From positions 2,790,001 through 2,854,000 of the forward strand of contig NZ_CP029255.1 of NCBI RefSeq assembly GCF_003122385.1: a stretch of DNA of 64,000 nucleotides, written 5' to 3'. Under the pieces are notes generated by a model, which saw only the letters and a list, made by a program, of their open reading frames with translations, was not told the DNA's origin and searched no databases. This document shows, one piece after another, positions 8,054-16,692 of this stretch; position 1 is the stretch's first letter; each line of letters starts with the position of its first letter. Both the position numbers and the translations under genes were made by a program. The DNA comes from Flavobacterium crocinum (GTDB taxonomy: Bacteria > Bacteroidota > Bacteroidia > Flavobacteriales > Flavobacteriaceae).

Positions 8054-9367
8054 TTACTTTTTCTTCTTCAAAACCCAAAACAAAGGATAAGAAATAATCG
8101 TAATAGCAACAATAATTATAAAACTTTTTGGATCGCTGTAAATGAATCCTGCAAGTATTGAGATAGAAAATATAATAGCTATTATAGTTGCCCACGGATA
8201 CCAAAAAGAACGATAAGGTCTTGGTAAATCCGGTTCTGAAGTTCTAAGTTTTAAAAGTGAATAATACGCCAGTCCCCAAACAATTATAGAGATAAAAGCG
8301 GCAAAGGAAAATAATACTTCAAAAGAACCAATACAGATTAAAAACAAACTGAAAAGCGACGAAACCAAAAGTGCGACAATCGGTGTTCCGCCTTTATTGA
8401 CTTGTGTTCCCTGTTTGATGAAAAACCCGTCACGGCTTAATCCGTAAAGAATTCTTGGCGGAATCATCATAAAAGCATTTAAAATACTGATTAAAGAAAA
8501 AATAGAAATTACGGTTACGATTTTTGCTCCGCTGTCTCCAAAAATAATTTTAGCAACATCGGCAGCCGCAAGATTTGATTTGGCTAATGTTTCAATTGGC
8601 AATACATGAAAGAATGCTGCATTTACCAAAATGTAAATAGCTACAACAAGTAAAACGCCACTGTATAAAGATTTCGGAATGTTTTTGCCTGGATCATCAT
8701 TTTCTTCAGCAAAAAAACAAACAGCGTTCCAGCCATTATAAGTTCCAATTATGAGCTGTAATGATTTGAAAAAGCCAAATAAAAGTCCGATTTGGAAGAT
8801 AGAACTATCAGTTTTGATTGGTGCTATTTCAACACCCGAATACATAAAACAGGCAACAACCAAAGCAACAAAACAAATCACTTTCAATAAACTGGTAATC
8901 TGTTGAATTACACTTCCGTTTTTTACTCCACTTAAATGTAGTAAAACAAAAGCAACAAGTATTGAAATTGACATTACAGTAGAATAATTAGCCAGTCCGG
9001 GAAACAAAATAATAGTGTATTCACTAATCACTATACAGTAAAAGGCAGGTGGAATTGCATTGACAATATAATCGTACCAGCCAGAAAGAAAGCCGGCATA
9101 TTCTCCCAAAGCTCTTTTGATATAATTATAAGATCCACCGGCTTTTGGTAACATTGTTGCCAATTCAGAATATGAATTAGCTCCTAACAAAACATACAAA
9201 CCTCCAAAAAGCCAGGAAGCAAGAATAAGCCAGTAATTGTTTAATAAACCTGCAATGGACCCCGGAGTGCGTAAAATTCCAACTCCAATAGTTCCGCCAA
9301 TTAATACCGCAATGTTAAAACTTAATCCAAGTGTCTTTTTTAATTGGTTTTGTTTGGAATCTGGCAT
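8054..9367 (-). CDS. APC-family amino acid permease
   Basis: This inner-membrane protein of about 437 residues has twelve predicted membrane segments. The family signature near the N-terminus is clear: SFNIAVLIGGTIGVGILRTPG (helix 1 with the substrate-binding G-x-G-I-x-x-x-P pattern), LGGLYVLLGANSYSELATMLPKAGGSYNYI and FLSGWYDYI. It fits the APC superfamily of proton- or exchange-driven amino acid transporters; substrate unknown. The frame stays open upstream to a TTG at 9403, but that codon overlaps an exact -7 promoter element (TACTTTTG, - strand, 9408-9401). The ATG at 9367 is therefore the likelier start. Confidence 0.9.
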   Translation of the reverse strand: MPDSKQNQLKKTLGLSFNIAVLIGGTIGVGILRTPGSIAGLLNNYWLILASWLFGGLYVLLGANSYSELATMLPKAGGSYNYIKRALGEYAGFLSGWYDYIVNAIPPAFYCIVISEYTIILFPGLANYSTVMSISILVAFVLLHLSGVKNGSVIQQITSLLKVICFVALVVACFMYSGVEIAPIKTDSSIFQIGLLFGFFKSLQLIIGTYNGWNAVCFFAEENDDPGKNIPKSLYSGVLLVVAIYILVNAAFFHVLPIETLAKSNLAAADVAKIIFGDSGAKIVTVISIFSLISILNAFMMIPPRILYGLSRDGFFIKQGTQVNKGGTPIVALLVSSLFSLFLICIGSFEVLFSFAAFISIIVWGLAYYSLLKLRTSEPDLPRPYRSFWYPWATIIAIIFSISILAGFIYSDPKSFIIIVAITIISYPLFWVLKKKK

Positions 9368-9400
9368 ATTTGAGTTAATGGTTAAAGTGGTGTTCAGAGA

Positions 9401-9408
9401 CAAAAGTA
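9401..9408 (-). promoter_or_regulatory. -7 element of the permease gene
   Basis: TACTTTTG on the - strand exactly matches TAnnTTTG and lies 33 bases before the ATG at 9367. It argues against the upstream TTG as start codon. Confidence 0.55.
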
Positions 9409-9439
9409 CTTATAAATAAAGAACATTTTTTAACAAAAT

Positions 9440-9471
9440 AAAAAACCTCACCTTTTGCAAGATGAGGTTTG
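9440..9471 (-). terminator. Terminator after the first TonB-dependent receptor gene
   Basis: The hairpin AAAACCTCA / TGAGGTTT with a 13-base loop is followed on the - strand by T-rich sequence, 45 bases after the stop codon of the 9516-11822 gene. Confidence 0.75.
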
Positions 9472-9515
9472 AATTTTCAAAAAAAAAAATCTAGAAGAAT
9501 ACTAATTCAATATTT

Positions 9516-11822
9516 TTAGAATTTATAACGCAAACTTGTCATAACCTGACGAGGCGCTATTGGGTTCACACTGTAATTTTCGTGAACAGTATAATTTAAT
9601 TCATTTGTGATGTTTGATAATCTGCATAAGATAGAGAATTTTCTCCATTCGTAACCAAGAGAAGCATCTACAGTAACATATCCTTCTAATGGAATATCAC
9701 GATCTCTGATAGTGATAATGTAAGCAGGATCCGGCTTTGGATTAGTTGGAGTTGGTGTAACAGCTGTCCATAAATAATCATCATTCCAACCTCCGGTACG
9801 ATCACCAATATAGTTTCCGATAGCTCCAAAAGTTACTCCTTTAAATAACCCGTCAGGTATTTTGTAGAAAAAGCTCAGATTGGCTGTGTTTCTTGGTGTT
9901 CTTGCTAAAACATCTCCCACAACAAGACTTCCGTTTGTCCCTGATGATTTAGATACTTTGGTTTCATTAAAGCTATAACCAGCCATAATGTTTAGTCCTT
10001 CAACAGGGTTGGCAGTAATATCAATCTCAACACCTTTTCCTTTCGTAGCTCCAACTAATTCTTTAATATTGGTGTTTGTATTTTGTGTAACACCATCTGC
10101 CAAATAAGGAGCGGTTTGTGCTAAATTATTATTTGTAATTTGATAAACCGTAACGTTTGTACTCAAAAGACCATTCCAGAAATCTTTTTTCACACCCACT
10201 TCATACTGATCTATAATAGATGGATCTAAAGGTTTTGAATCGACTGTTGTTCCTGTGTTTGGAGTAAAAGAGTTAGAATAACTTGCAAACAATGATAAAT
10301 CTTTAGTAGGCTGTACAACCAATCCGGCTTTAGGTGAAAAAGCTTTATTTATTGCTTTTGCTCCTGTTACAGGTATTGCATTTTCGTAAGTAGTTGTAAT
10401 GACATTTACATTATTCTTTTTCTCTATAACTTCTTTTGTAGTGGTAGCTTCGCTTTCTTGCCATGACCAGCGTAATCCTGCCAGAACTTTTATATATTTA
10501 TTTATTGAAACTAAATCTTGAAAATAGGCTCCAAAACGTTGAGTTTCTGTATTTGTTAATTGAGTAGTTCTTGTTGGATAAGGAATAAGAGTACTTTGCG
10601 TGCTATAATCGTAAGTATATAAGTTTATAGCAGTAGCTTCTGTTGTTAAAAGGTCTGCAGGTTTTCCAGGAGCATAGAATCCAAAAGTATAACTAGGAGC
10701 AATAGAATTTTCATAATCAACTCCTGTAAATATTTGGTGTTTAATTGATCCTGTATTAAAATTTCCCTGAAGACTTAATTGATCACCAAAAATGTTTTCA
10801 GCAGCATCTGATTTTGTTAAGCCTCGTTTCCAGTTTCCGTTGGCGTCAATTGTACTTAATTGTGCAGTAGAAGTTTGTGCTCTTCTATAATATTGATAAG
10901 AAGAATTAAAATTTAATTTCCAGTTTTTATTAAACTCGTGATTAAATAACATGGATGCACTGGAAGATTTAGTATTGGCAGTTGACCAAAGTGCTCCGAA
11001 AAATTCGTTACGAGGCAGGTCTAAGATAGTCTTTCCATAAATTCCTGTTCCGAAATCCGGAGTCCAGTCGGCACTTAAATAATCTCCTTGTAAAGTAATT
11101 TGGGTTTTATCTGAAAGATGGAATAAAAAGGAAGGATTCACATAAATACGTTCGTTTTTAACATAATCTCTGAAGCTTTCAGAGTTTTCATAAGATCCTG
11201 TAAAACGGTATGCAATAGATTTATTTAAAGGGCCATAAAAATCAATAGAAGGTTTGTAATAAGCATAACTTCCTAATTGCATAGATACTTCGCCACCCTG
11301 AGTAAATTTTGGTGTTTTAGTAACCAAATTCATGATTCCTCCCGGAGCTACATTTCCATACAATAAAGCAGAACCTCCTTTTAAGAATTCTACCTTCTCT
11401 AAAGAAGAAACTTCAGGAATTGACCCAGCATTATAGCGGAAACCGTTTTTAAACATATTGTTGGCACTCATATCATAACCTCTAGAAAAGAAAGATTCCT
11501 GAGCGCCACCACGAGCAGATCCTACATAAACACCATTCAGATTTTTTACAACTTCACTTAGTCGGATCGCTTGCTGTTGTTCTATAATTTCGCTGCCAAC
11601 GATTTGTACACTTTGTGGCAAGTCCATTACTTTAATTCCGGAACGGGCAGCCTCAATTGGTTTTTTAGGTTTATTTGCGGTGATTAAAACTTCATTAAGA
11701 GTTTCTCCTTTTTTATTTTTTACAGTATCGGTGACTGATGAAGTAGTTTCCCTACCTGAATAATCCTGACCGTAAGAGGCAAAGCTCAATAATCCTAATG
11801 CTAATAGTAAATTATATTTCAT
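9516..11822 (-). CDS. TonB-dependent siderophore receptor (FhuE/FpvA-like), 768 aa
   Basis: This outer-membrane gated barrel imports ferric siderophores using TonB energy. It has a signal peptide (MKYNLLLALGLLSFASYG) and a TonB-box/plug region with MDLPQSVQIVGSEIIEQQQ at about residue 65 and LKGGSALLYGNVAPGGIMNLVTK, the latter a hallmark of siderophore receptors of the FhuA/FhuE group. A 22-strand barrel follows, ending in aromatic MTSLRYKF. Unlike the two receptors further along it lacks the N-terminal carboxypeptidase-like domain. A Fur-like palindrome at 11827-11845 lies between its predicted transcription start and the ATG. Which siderophore it takes cannot be told. Confidence 0.93.
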   Translation of the reverse strand: MKYNLLLALGLLSFASYGQDYSGRETTSSVTDTVKNKKGETLNEVLITANKPKKPIEAARSGIKVMDLPQSVQIVGSEIIEQQQAIRLSEVVKNLNGVYVGSARGGAQESFFSRGYDMSANNMFKNGFRYNAGSIPEVSSLEKVEFLKGGSALLYGNVAPGGIMNLVTKTPKFTQGGEVSMQLGSYAYYKPSIDFYGPLNKSIAYRFTGSYENSESFRDYVKNERIYVNPSFLFHLSDKTQITLQGDYLSADWTPDFGTGIYGKTILDLPRNEFFGALWSTANTKSSSASMLFNHEFNKNWKLNFNSSYQYYRRAQTSTAQLSTIDANGNWKRGLTKSDAAENIFGDQLSLQGNFNTGSIKHQIFTGVDYENSIAPSYTFGFYAPGKPADLLTTEATAINLYTYDYSTQSTLIPYPTRTTQLTNTETQRFGAYFQDLVSINKYIKVLAGLRWSWQESEATTTKEVIEKKNNVNVITTTYENAIPVTGAKAINKAFSPKAGLVVQPTKDLSLFASYSNSFTPNTGTTVDSKPLDPSIIDQYEVGVKKDFWNGLLSTNVTVYQITNNNLAQTAPYLADGVTQNTNTNIKELVGATKGKGVEIDITANPVEGLNIMAGYSFNETKVSKSSGTNGSLVVGDVLARTPRNTANLSFFYKIPDGLFKGVTFGAIGNYIGDRTGGWNDDYLWTAVTPTPTNPKPDPAYIITIRDRDIPLEGYVTVDASLGYEWRKFSILCRLSNITNELNYTVHENYSVNPIAPRQVMTSLRYKF

Positions 11823-11826
11823 GGTA

Positions 11827-11845
11827 TTTATTTAGATTCAATAAA
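11827..11845 (-). promoter_or_regulatory. Fur-like palindrome, receptor gene 1
   Basis: TTTATTTAGATTCAATAAA, with TTTATT/AATAAA arms, sits between a perfect -7 element (TATATTTG, - strand, 11865-11858) and the start codon. It is one of four copies in this iron locus. Confidence 0.6.
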
Positions 11846-11987
11846 AATTATCGAGTACAAATATAAATACACATCTTCTTTAACATGAAATTATGACATG
11901 GTTTTCTTGCTTAAACATTGCTTAGTTTTTTCTTAAGATTTGCTTAAGAATTTTCTAATGATATTTTAATTTTGTATTAATGTTCAA

Positions 11988-12018
11988 AAAAAAACCTTGC
12001 CGCCAAGCAAGGTTTTTT
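11988..12018 (-). terminator. Terminator after the DUF4198 gene
   Basis: AAAAAACCTTGC / GCAAGGTTTTTT is a 12-bp hairpin with a short loop, about 40 bases downstream of the DUF4198 stop codon on the - strand. The sequence from 11866 to 11985 upstream of receptor gene 1 shows nothing else recognisable. Confidence 0.85.
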
Positions 12019-12057
12019 CAATTGAAATTAAATCTAAGAATATATTTTTTTATAGAA

Positions 12058-12783
12058 TTATTTTACAACGATTTGATAAGTTGCCATTTTCCAGATTTCA
12101 TCGTATTTTTTACCGTTGTGTTCTCCGGAAGCTTTATCAGTGTGAGCATATTCTACCATATAGTTTCCAGACCAGATTGGAGTAAAAGAGAATTCTCCTT
12201 TATAATTTGTCCATAATTCTTTTTCCCATCCGTTTGGAGCGATTACTTTAATTTTGGCTTCTTTGGCAATAGCTCCGTCATAAGAAGCAACTCCTGTAAT
12301 TTTGGTATCTTTTTTAGCTACATCTGCATTTTCTGAGAAAACAGCAATTTTATTAGTGTTTGATGCAATTGTATTTCCGGCAGTTTTGTTTCCAACAACA
12401 ACAGTTGCGCTAGAGTTGTAATCCAATTTCATAGTACCATAAACATCTTTTACAGTATGCTGCATTACAATAGTGTAAACTCCGTCTTCAGTAGGGGTAA
12501 AGAATGCTTGATATTTATTGTCTAATGCTTTAGAAGTAAGTTTTGTCTCTTTTTTTGAAGGAGAAATAACAATTAAAGTAAAATCTTTTAAATCAGAAAA
12601 CCATTTATCGGCTTTTGTAATATCATTATCAGAGAACTCTCCAAAGTAAATAGAAATTTCCTGAGCTTTTCCTTTTGTTCCGGTTGCTTTAGTTTCAATC
12701 CAAAGTGCGTGAGCAAAAATTTGTGGTGCAGCAAAAAGCATTAAAAATAAAAAAGTTAATGTTTTTAGAGTATTTGATTTCAT
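12058..12783 (-). CDS. DUF4198 family protein
   Basis: The 241-residue secreted protein has a signal peptide ending FAAPQIFA, followed directly by HALWIET, the His-containing mature N-terminus typical of DUF4198 proteins. That family is often encoded beside metal or TonB-dependent uptake genes and is thought to bind metal or help metal import. The rest is beta-rich with two Ig-like parts; the second (about 155-240) contains GVASYDGAIAKEAKIKVIAPNGWEK, a carboxypeptidase-regulatory/GramNegative-type beta sandwich. The ATG at 12783 is chosen because it begins the signal peptide and follows a perfect -7 element; the frame remains open upstream to 12882. Between two TonB receptors, a role in iron uptake is likely. 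Confidence 0.82.
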   Translation of the reverse strand: MKSNTLKTLTFLFLMLFAAPQIFAHALWIETKATGTKGKAQEISIYFGEFSDNDITKADKWFSDLKDFTLIVISPSKKETKLTSKALDNKYQAFFTPTEDGVYTIVMQHTVKDVYGTMKLDYNSSATVVVGNKTAGNTIASNTNKIAVFSENADVAKKDTKITGVASYDGAIAKEAKIKVIAPNGWEKELWTNYKGEFSFTPIWSGNYMVEYAHTDKASGEHNGKKYDEIWKMATYQIVVK

Positions 12784-12820
12784 ACGATCAAGTTTAAAAT
12801 TAGTAGAATGATATTTTTTA

Positions 12821-12852
12821 CAAACATAAGTCTTATTTAGAATAATTAAAAA
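12821..12852 (-). promoter_or_regulatory. Promoter and Fur-like site of the DUF4198 gene
   Basis: The - strand -7 element TATGTTTG (12828-12821) is exact. Just upstream in the spacer lies TTATTTAGAATAATTAAA (12833-12850), a variant of the palindrome found before the receptor genes. Confidence 0.55.
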
Positions 12853-12863
12853 TAAAAACATAT

Positions 12864-12911
12864 AAAAAAGCCCCGAAGCCAAATATATTCTTTGGATTTC
12901 GGGGCTTTTTT
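12864..12911. terminator. Bidirectional terminator after receptor gene 2
   Basis: The strong hairpin AAAAAAGCCCCGAA / TTCGGGGCTTTTTT, with an inner CCAA/TTGG pairing, lies just after the stop codon of the 12928-15357 gene. Confidence 0.92.
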
Positions 12912-12927
12912 GTGATTTAAATTTTAT

Positions 12928-15357
12928 TTAGAATTTATAAGCAAAACTTGCTACAACATTTCTTGGTTTTTGCGGATTTACTGTAGACCATCCACCATTG
13001 AAATAATCTTTATTTGTGATGTTGTTTACATTTAAGCTTATACGAAATTTAGTTACATTATAAAAAACAGAACCATTAACCACTGTATAAGAAGGAAGAA
13101 TAAACTTGCCGGTTACTTCACTATCTAAAATAGCATTATCACTGGCATAATTTCCTCCAAAACCCAGTCCGAAGTTTTCTAAAGTTCCTTCATCAAATTT
13201 ATAGGTTGCCCAAAGGTTTACTAAGTTTTTCGGGCCAGCCCAGAACGGTCTTTTTCCCTGATCCAGCCAGACATTGTTTTCGTCTCCTTTGGTAATTTTA
13301 CTATCATTATAACTATATCCCGCAATAATGCTTAAACCTTTTATTGGTGCAGCGTTCAGATCAAATTCAAAACCTTTACTTCTTGCTTCGCCACCTTGTG
13401 CACTGTACATTGGATTACTGGTTACCAAGTTGGCTACATTAATATCATAATAACTTGCAGTTGCTGTTAATTTATTTGAAAACAAATCTGCTTTTACTCC
13501 CGCTTCTAACTGATTGGCGTGTTCCGGTTCAAAAGTCTTTGAGCCTATAAAATTACCATCGTTATCATATAATGCACTTGGAGCAATATTTCTGAATCCA
13601 TTCATGTAATTAGCAAAAACAGATAACTGATCCTGAATTGGCTGATAAACAATTCCAAATTTTGGCGATAATGCTGTTTGATTGTAATTGTCTGTATCGG
13701 TTTTAATATTTCCCTCAGTATCAAAATAATCTACTCTTAAACTTGCCATTACTAATAATTTAGAAGTAATGTTTAATAAATCTGAAGCATAAGCACTATA
13801 AGTTGCATCCTTAGAGTTGTAATCCGGACCGGCTTCTCCCGCTAATAATTGATCTACAGAAGTCTGACTAAGATTATAAGGATTATCAGGATCTAATTGT
13901 CTTACTTCTCCCTGAGCCGTAACATTATATAATTTTCCATAGCCGGAACCTCCGAACATTACATTTCTGTCAAAATAATCTAAACCAACAACTAAGCGAT
14001 TTCGCATATTTCCAATTCTGAAATCACCAATAAAGTTTTGCTGAATGTCGGTTGTAGCCGTTTGAGAATTTTCTTTTGTAATCCAAAAACCAAAATCCCG
14101 GTTTCCGTCTTCGTTGTCATAAATGTATGAGTAATACCCTTTTGATTTGGTTGAAGTTCTGGATAAAACAGTTTGTGATGTCCATTGATCAGAAATTTTA
14201 TAGGTCATTTGTCCCTGTAGATTAAATCTCGGATTTTTCATTGGAAGATCATTGCTGTAAAAAGATAAGCTGGTATCGTAATTTAAATCGGCTAAATCTG
14301 TAAATTGTAATTTAGCATCTCTCCCTAAAAACAACATCGATGGCGTTGTTTTTTCTTCTGACATAAATTCGGTGTTAATCAGGAAAGATAATTTATTGTT
14401 TACTTTATAAGACAGGGAAGGAGCTACAAAGACTGAAGTACGGAATCCTGCATCCTGAAAACTATTTTCAGTTTGGTAGGCTGCATTTATTCTAAAAAGT
14501 ACATCATTATTATCATCTAAAGGCGTATTAAAATCTGCTGTAACTCTGTTTAAACCAAAACTTCCCGCCAGATACGAAATCTCACCTCCAAAACCACTGT
14601 AAGGTTTTTTGGTAACGGTATTGATAAGTCCGCCGTAGCTCACTAAACTACTTCCAAATAAAGTTCCGGAAGGCCCCTTAATAACTTCAATTCGTTCAAT
14701 GTTGGCAGGATCTAATGTACCGCTGGTCAAGCCCGGAAGTCCATTTACGATGTTGGCCTGAACTTCAAAACCACGAAGGGAATAATAAGAACCTCCATCG
14801 CCGCCACGACCTGTAGATTCCCATAATTTTTGAATTCCGGGAACATTTTTCAGAGCATCTTCATAATTAGTAATAGCCTGTTCTTTCATTAATTCAGAAG
14901 AAACTATATTGTAGACTTGCGGATTTTCAACATTTTTAAGGGGCATTTTCGAAACATAAGTACTTTGTTTTGGAAATGCTTTTCCTCTGTTATTGGTAAT
15001 GATAACTTCTTTTAATTGTTTGTTTGAAACAGTAAGTTGTAAATTTAGAGTTGCGGTTTCATTCGCTGTAACATTTACTTGTTGTTCTAATGTTTCATAT
15101 CCGGATAGTGAAACTTGTAAAATATAACTGTTGGGTTTTACACGATTAAATTCAAATGCACCTTCTTCATTACTAACGGTGCCATATTTTGAACCTTTAA
15201 GAATGATATTTACTCCAACAGCATTTTCACCGTCAGATGTAGTGATTGTTCCTTTTATTTTGCCAAAGTTTTGCTGGGCAAAAAGATTACAACTAAAGAA
15301 TAGCAGTAAGCAAATTTTGGTAAGAATCTGTTTAATGCCCGGATTTGAATAATTCAT
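12928..15357 (-). CDS. TonB-dependent receptor with carboxypeptidase-like N-domain, 809 aa
   Basis: A signal peptide (cleaved after LFAQ) is followed by a CarboxypepD_reg-like beta sandwich (about residues 33-115: GKIKGTITTSDGENAVGVNIILKGS, EEGAFEFNRVKPNSYILQVSLSGYE), the usual extra N-domain of Bacteroidota receptors. The plug contains LKNVPGIQKLWESTGRGGDG and VIKGPSGTLFGSSLVSYGG, a siderophore-receptor motif. The barrel ends in Phe (VASFAYKF). It shares this layout with the 16693-19011 receptor, so they are paralogues. A PepSY protein gene lies just upstream on the same strand. A perfect promoter (TTG-N19-TACTTTTG) followed by a Fur-like site precedes it. Ferric siderophore or haem uptake is the likely role; ligand unknown. 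Confidence 0.93.
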   Translation of the reverse strand: MNYSNPGIKQILTKICLLLFFSCNLFAQQNFGKIKGTITTSDGENAVGVNIILKGSKYGTVSNEEGAFEFNRVKPNSYILQVSLSGYETLEQQVNVTANETATLNLQLTVSNKQLKEVIITNNRGKAFPKQSTYVSKMPLKNVENPQVYNIVSSELMKEQAITNYEDALKNVPGIQKLWESTGRGGDGGSYYSLRGFEVQANIVNGLPGLTSGTLDPANIERIEVIKGPSGTLFGSSLVSYGGLINTVTKKPYSGFGGEISYLAGSFGLNRVTADFNTPLDDNNDVLFRINAAYQTENSFQDAGFRTSVFVAPSLSYKVNNKLSFLINTEFMSEEKTTPSMLFLGRDAKLQFTDLADLNYDTSLSFYSNDLPMKNPRFNLQGQMTYKISDQWTSQTVLSRTSTKSKGYYSYIYDNEDGNRDFGFWITKENSQTATTDIQQNFIGDFRIGNMRNRLVVGLDYFDRNVMFGGSGYGKLYNVTAQGEVRQLDPDNPYNLSQTSVDQLLAGEAGPDYNSKDATYSAYASDLLNITSKLLVMASLRVDYFDTEGNIKTDTDNYNQTALSPKFGIVYQPIQDQLSVFANYMNGFRNIAPSALYDNDGNFIGSKTFEPEHANQLEAGVKADLFSNKLTATASYYDINVANLVTSNPMYSAQGGEARSKGFEFDLNAAPIKGLSIIAGYSYNDSKITKGDENNVWLDQGKRPFWAGPKNLVNLWATYKFDEGTLENFGLGFGGNYASDNAILDSEVTGKFILPSYTVVNGSVFYNVTKFRISLNVNNITNKDYFNGGWSTVNPQKPRNVVASFAYKF

Positions 15358-15390
15358 GGTATTTCTTTTTTTTGGATTAATTTTGAACTT

Positions 15391-15446
15391 GTTATTTAGA
15401 ACAAATAAAAAGAAAGCAAAAGTAGAAATTCTAATATCCTTACCAA
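15391..15446 (-). promoter_or_regulatory. Promoter and Fur-like site of receptor gene 2
   Basis: On the - strand a TTG, a 19-base spacer and TACTTTTG (15424-15417) match the phylum consensus exactly. The palindrome TTATTTAGAACAAATAA (15392-15408) begins about 6 bases after the -7 element, where it would cover the transcription start. Confidence 0.7.
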
Positions 15447-15465
15447 CAATTATTATCTTTTATTA

Positions 15466-16611
15466 TCAGTAGCAGTTTTCTTTTTTTTTGTTATTTCTTC
15501 CCCACCAGATTAAAAAACCTGTAATTGGTAAACTTGCACAGATTAGGCTGGCAAAAAAAGCGAGAACTTTACCTGGAAATCCGAGAATACTGCCTACATG
15601 TAAGTCGTAATTTATAAATCGGAACTTTTCGCCATTGCTTTTGTCTTTGTACTTTATCGTTCTAAGTGGTTTTGCAGTATATTGGTCGTAATCTGTAGCT
15701 GTATCATCAAAGCGGCTTTTGTATCTGATAAAGGTATTGTAAGTTGCAAGTGAATCCGTTTCTTTTGGAAGAAACAGATAATAACTTTTGGCTTCGGGAT
15801 GCGATTGTTTTACAGAGGTGTAAATTTTGTCAAGCGGTCTGTTTTTGGTAAATTGAGTAGTATCTGAAACTACTTTTTCTCTTTTAAATGTTTTTCCTCC
15901 ATTCAATAACCATTGAACCCCTTTATCATAAGATTGAAATGCCCAAACCAATCCTGTAAGGGCAATTAGTAACGCAAAAAGCATGGAATAAAACCCAAGA
16001 ATATTATGTAAATCGTAGTTTTTGCGTTTCCATTTTGTGCTGTTTTTCCATTGAAACCAAAAACGTTGTTTGGCAGCTTGCTTATTTTTTGGCCACCAAA
16101 GAATAAGTCCCGTAATTAAAGAAATGATAAAGATAATAGTGGCTGTTCCTGTAATGGGATCTCCAATTTTACTGTTGAGACATAATGTCTGATGCAGCAT
16201 TCGGACAAAGACAAAAAACTCGAAGTTTACATTTTCCTGTTTTTTAACTACACCAGTGTAAGGATCGACATAAAGATAAGTGCTTTGGTACTGGTTCCAA
16301 TACCAAAAAGCATCTGGATTTAATTCCTCATAAAACCAAACAATTACGGTGCGGTCGTCTTCATTCAGTATTCGACATCCTGAAATAGATTCTTTTGGAT
16401 TTTTGTTGGCTTTTTTAGCGATTTCTATGATTTGGCTGAGAGGCAGTTTTTTTTCTTTTACCTGATCTACGTAATAGTAATCATGAACAATAGGACGTAA
16501 TTCTTCCTCAAAAGAATATAGACATCCGGTTATGCCTAATATAACTACAATTAGTCCGGAAGCTAGCCCCAGCCATAAGTGAATTTTAAGAATGAGTTTT
16601 TTAAATGTCAT
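15466..16611 (-). CDS. PepSY-associated transmembrane protein (PiuB-like), 381 aa
   Basis: This is an inner-membrane protein of the PepSY_TM family, often called iron-regulated membrane proteins and linked to reduction or handling of ferric siderophores in the periplasm. Four membrane segments are visible: LWLGLASGLIVVILGITGCLY near residue 12, PITGTATIIFIISLITGLILWW at about 155, LGFYSMLFALLIALTGLVW at about 205 and a last one ending ITGFLIWWG near 365. The conserved KIHLWLGL start and the LHQTLCL and YDLHVGSILGFPGK segments carry His residues typical of haem-binding members. It sits between two siderophore-type receptors. No separate Fur-like site was seen; the hairpin at 16640 separates it from the upstream receptor. 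Confidence 0.9.
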   Translation of the reverse strand: MTFKKLILKIHLWLGLASGLIVVILGITGCLYSFEEELRPIVHDYYYVDQVKEKKLPLSQIIEIAKKANKNPKESISGCRILNEDDRTVIVWFYEELNPDAFWYWNQYQSTYLYVDPYTGVVKKQENVNFEFFVFVRMLHQTLCLNSKIGDPITGTATIIFIISLITGLILWWPKNKQAAKQRFWFQWKNSTKWKRKNYDLHNILGFYSMLFALLIALTGLVWAFQSYDKGVQWLLNGGKTFKREKVVSDTTQFTKNRPLDKIYTSVKQSHPEAKSYYLFLPKETDSLATYNTFIRYKSRFDDTATDYDQYTAKPLRTIKYKDKSNGEKFRFINYDLHVGSILGFPGKVLAFFASLICASLPITGFLIWWGRNNKKKENCY

Positions 16612-16639
16612 AGAAATAACTCTAAAAATGGGTATAATT

Positions 16640-16678
16640 AAAATGACGCCTCAATTTTTTAAATTGAGGCGTCATTTT
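16640..16678. terminator. Strong hairpin between receptor 3 and the PepSY gene
   Basis: The 18-bp perfect stem AAAATGACGCCTCAATTT with its complement and a 3-base loop lies between the receptor stop codon (16693) and the PepSY start (16611). It probably ends receptor transcripts, and may also act in the 5' region of the PepSY mRNA. Confidence 0.85.
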
Positions 16679-16692
16679 AAGTGTGTTATATT

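Noticed and set aside
9368..9403. TTG start of the permease at 9403
   Set aside because: The codon lies inside an exact -7 promoter element; the ATG at 9367 is preferred.
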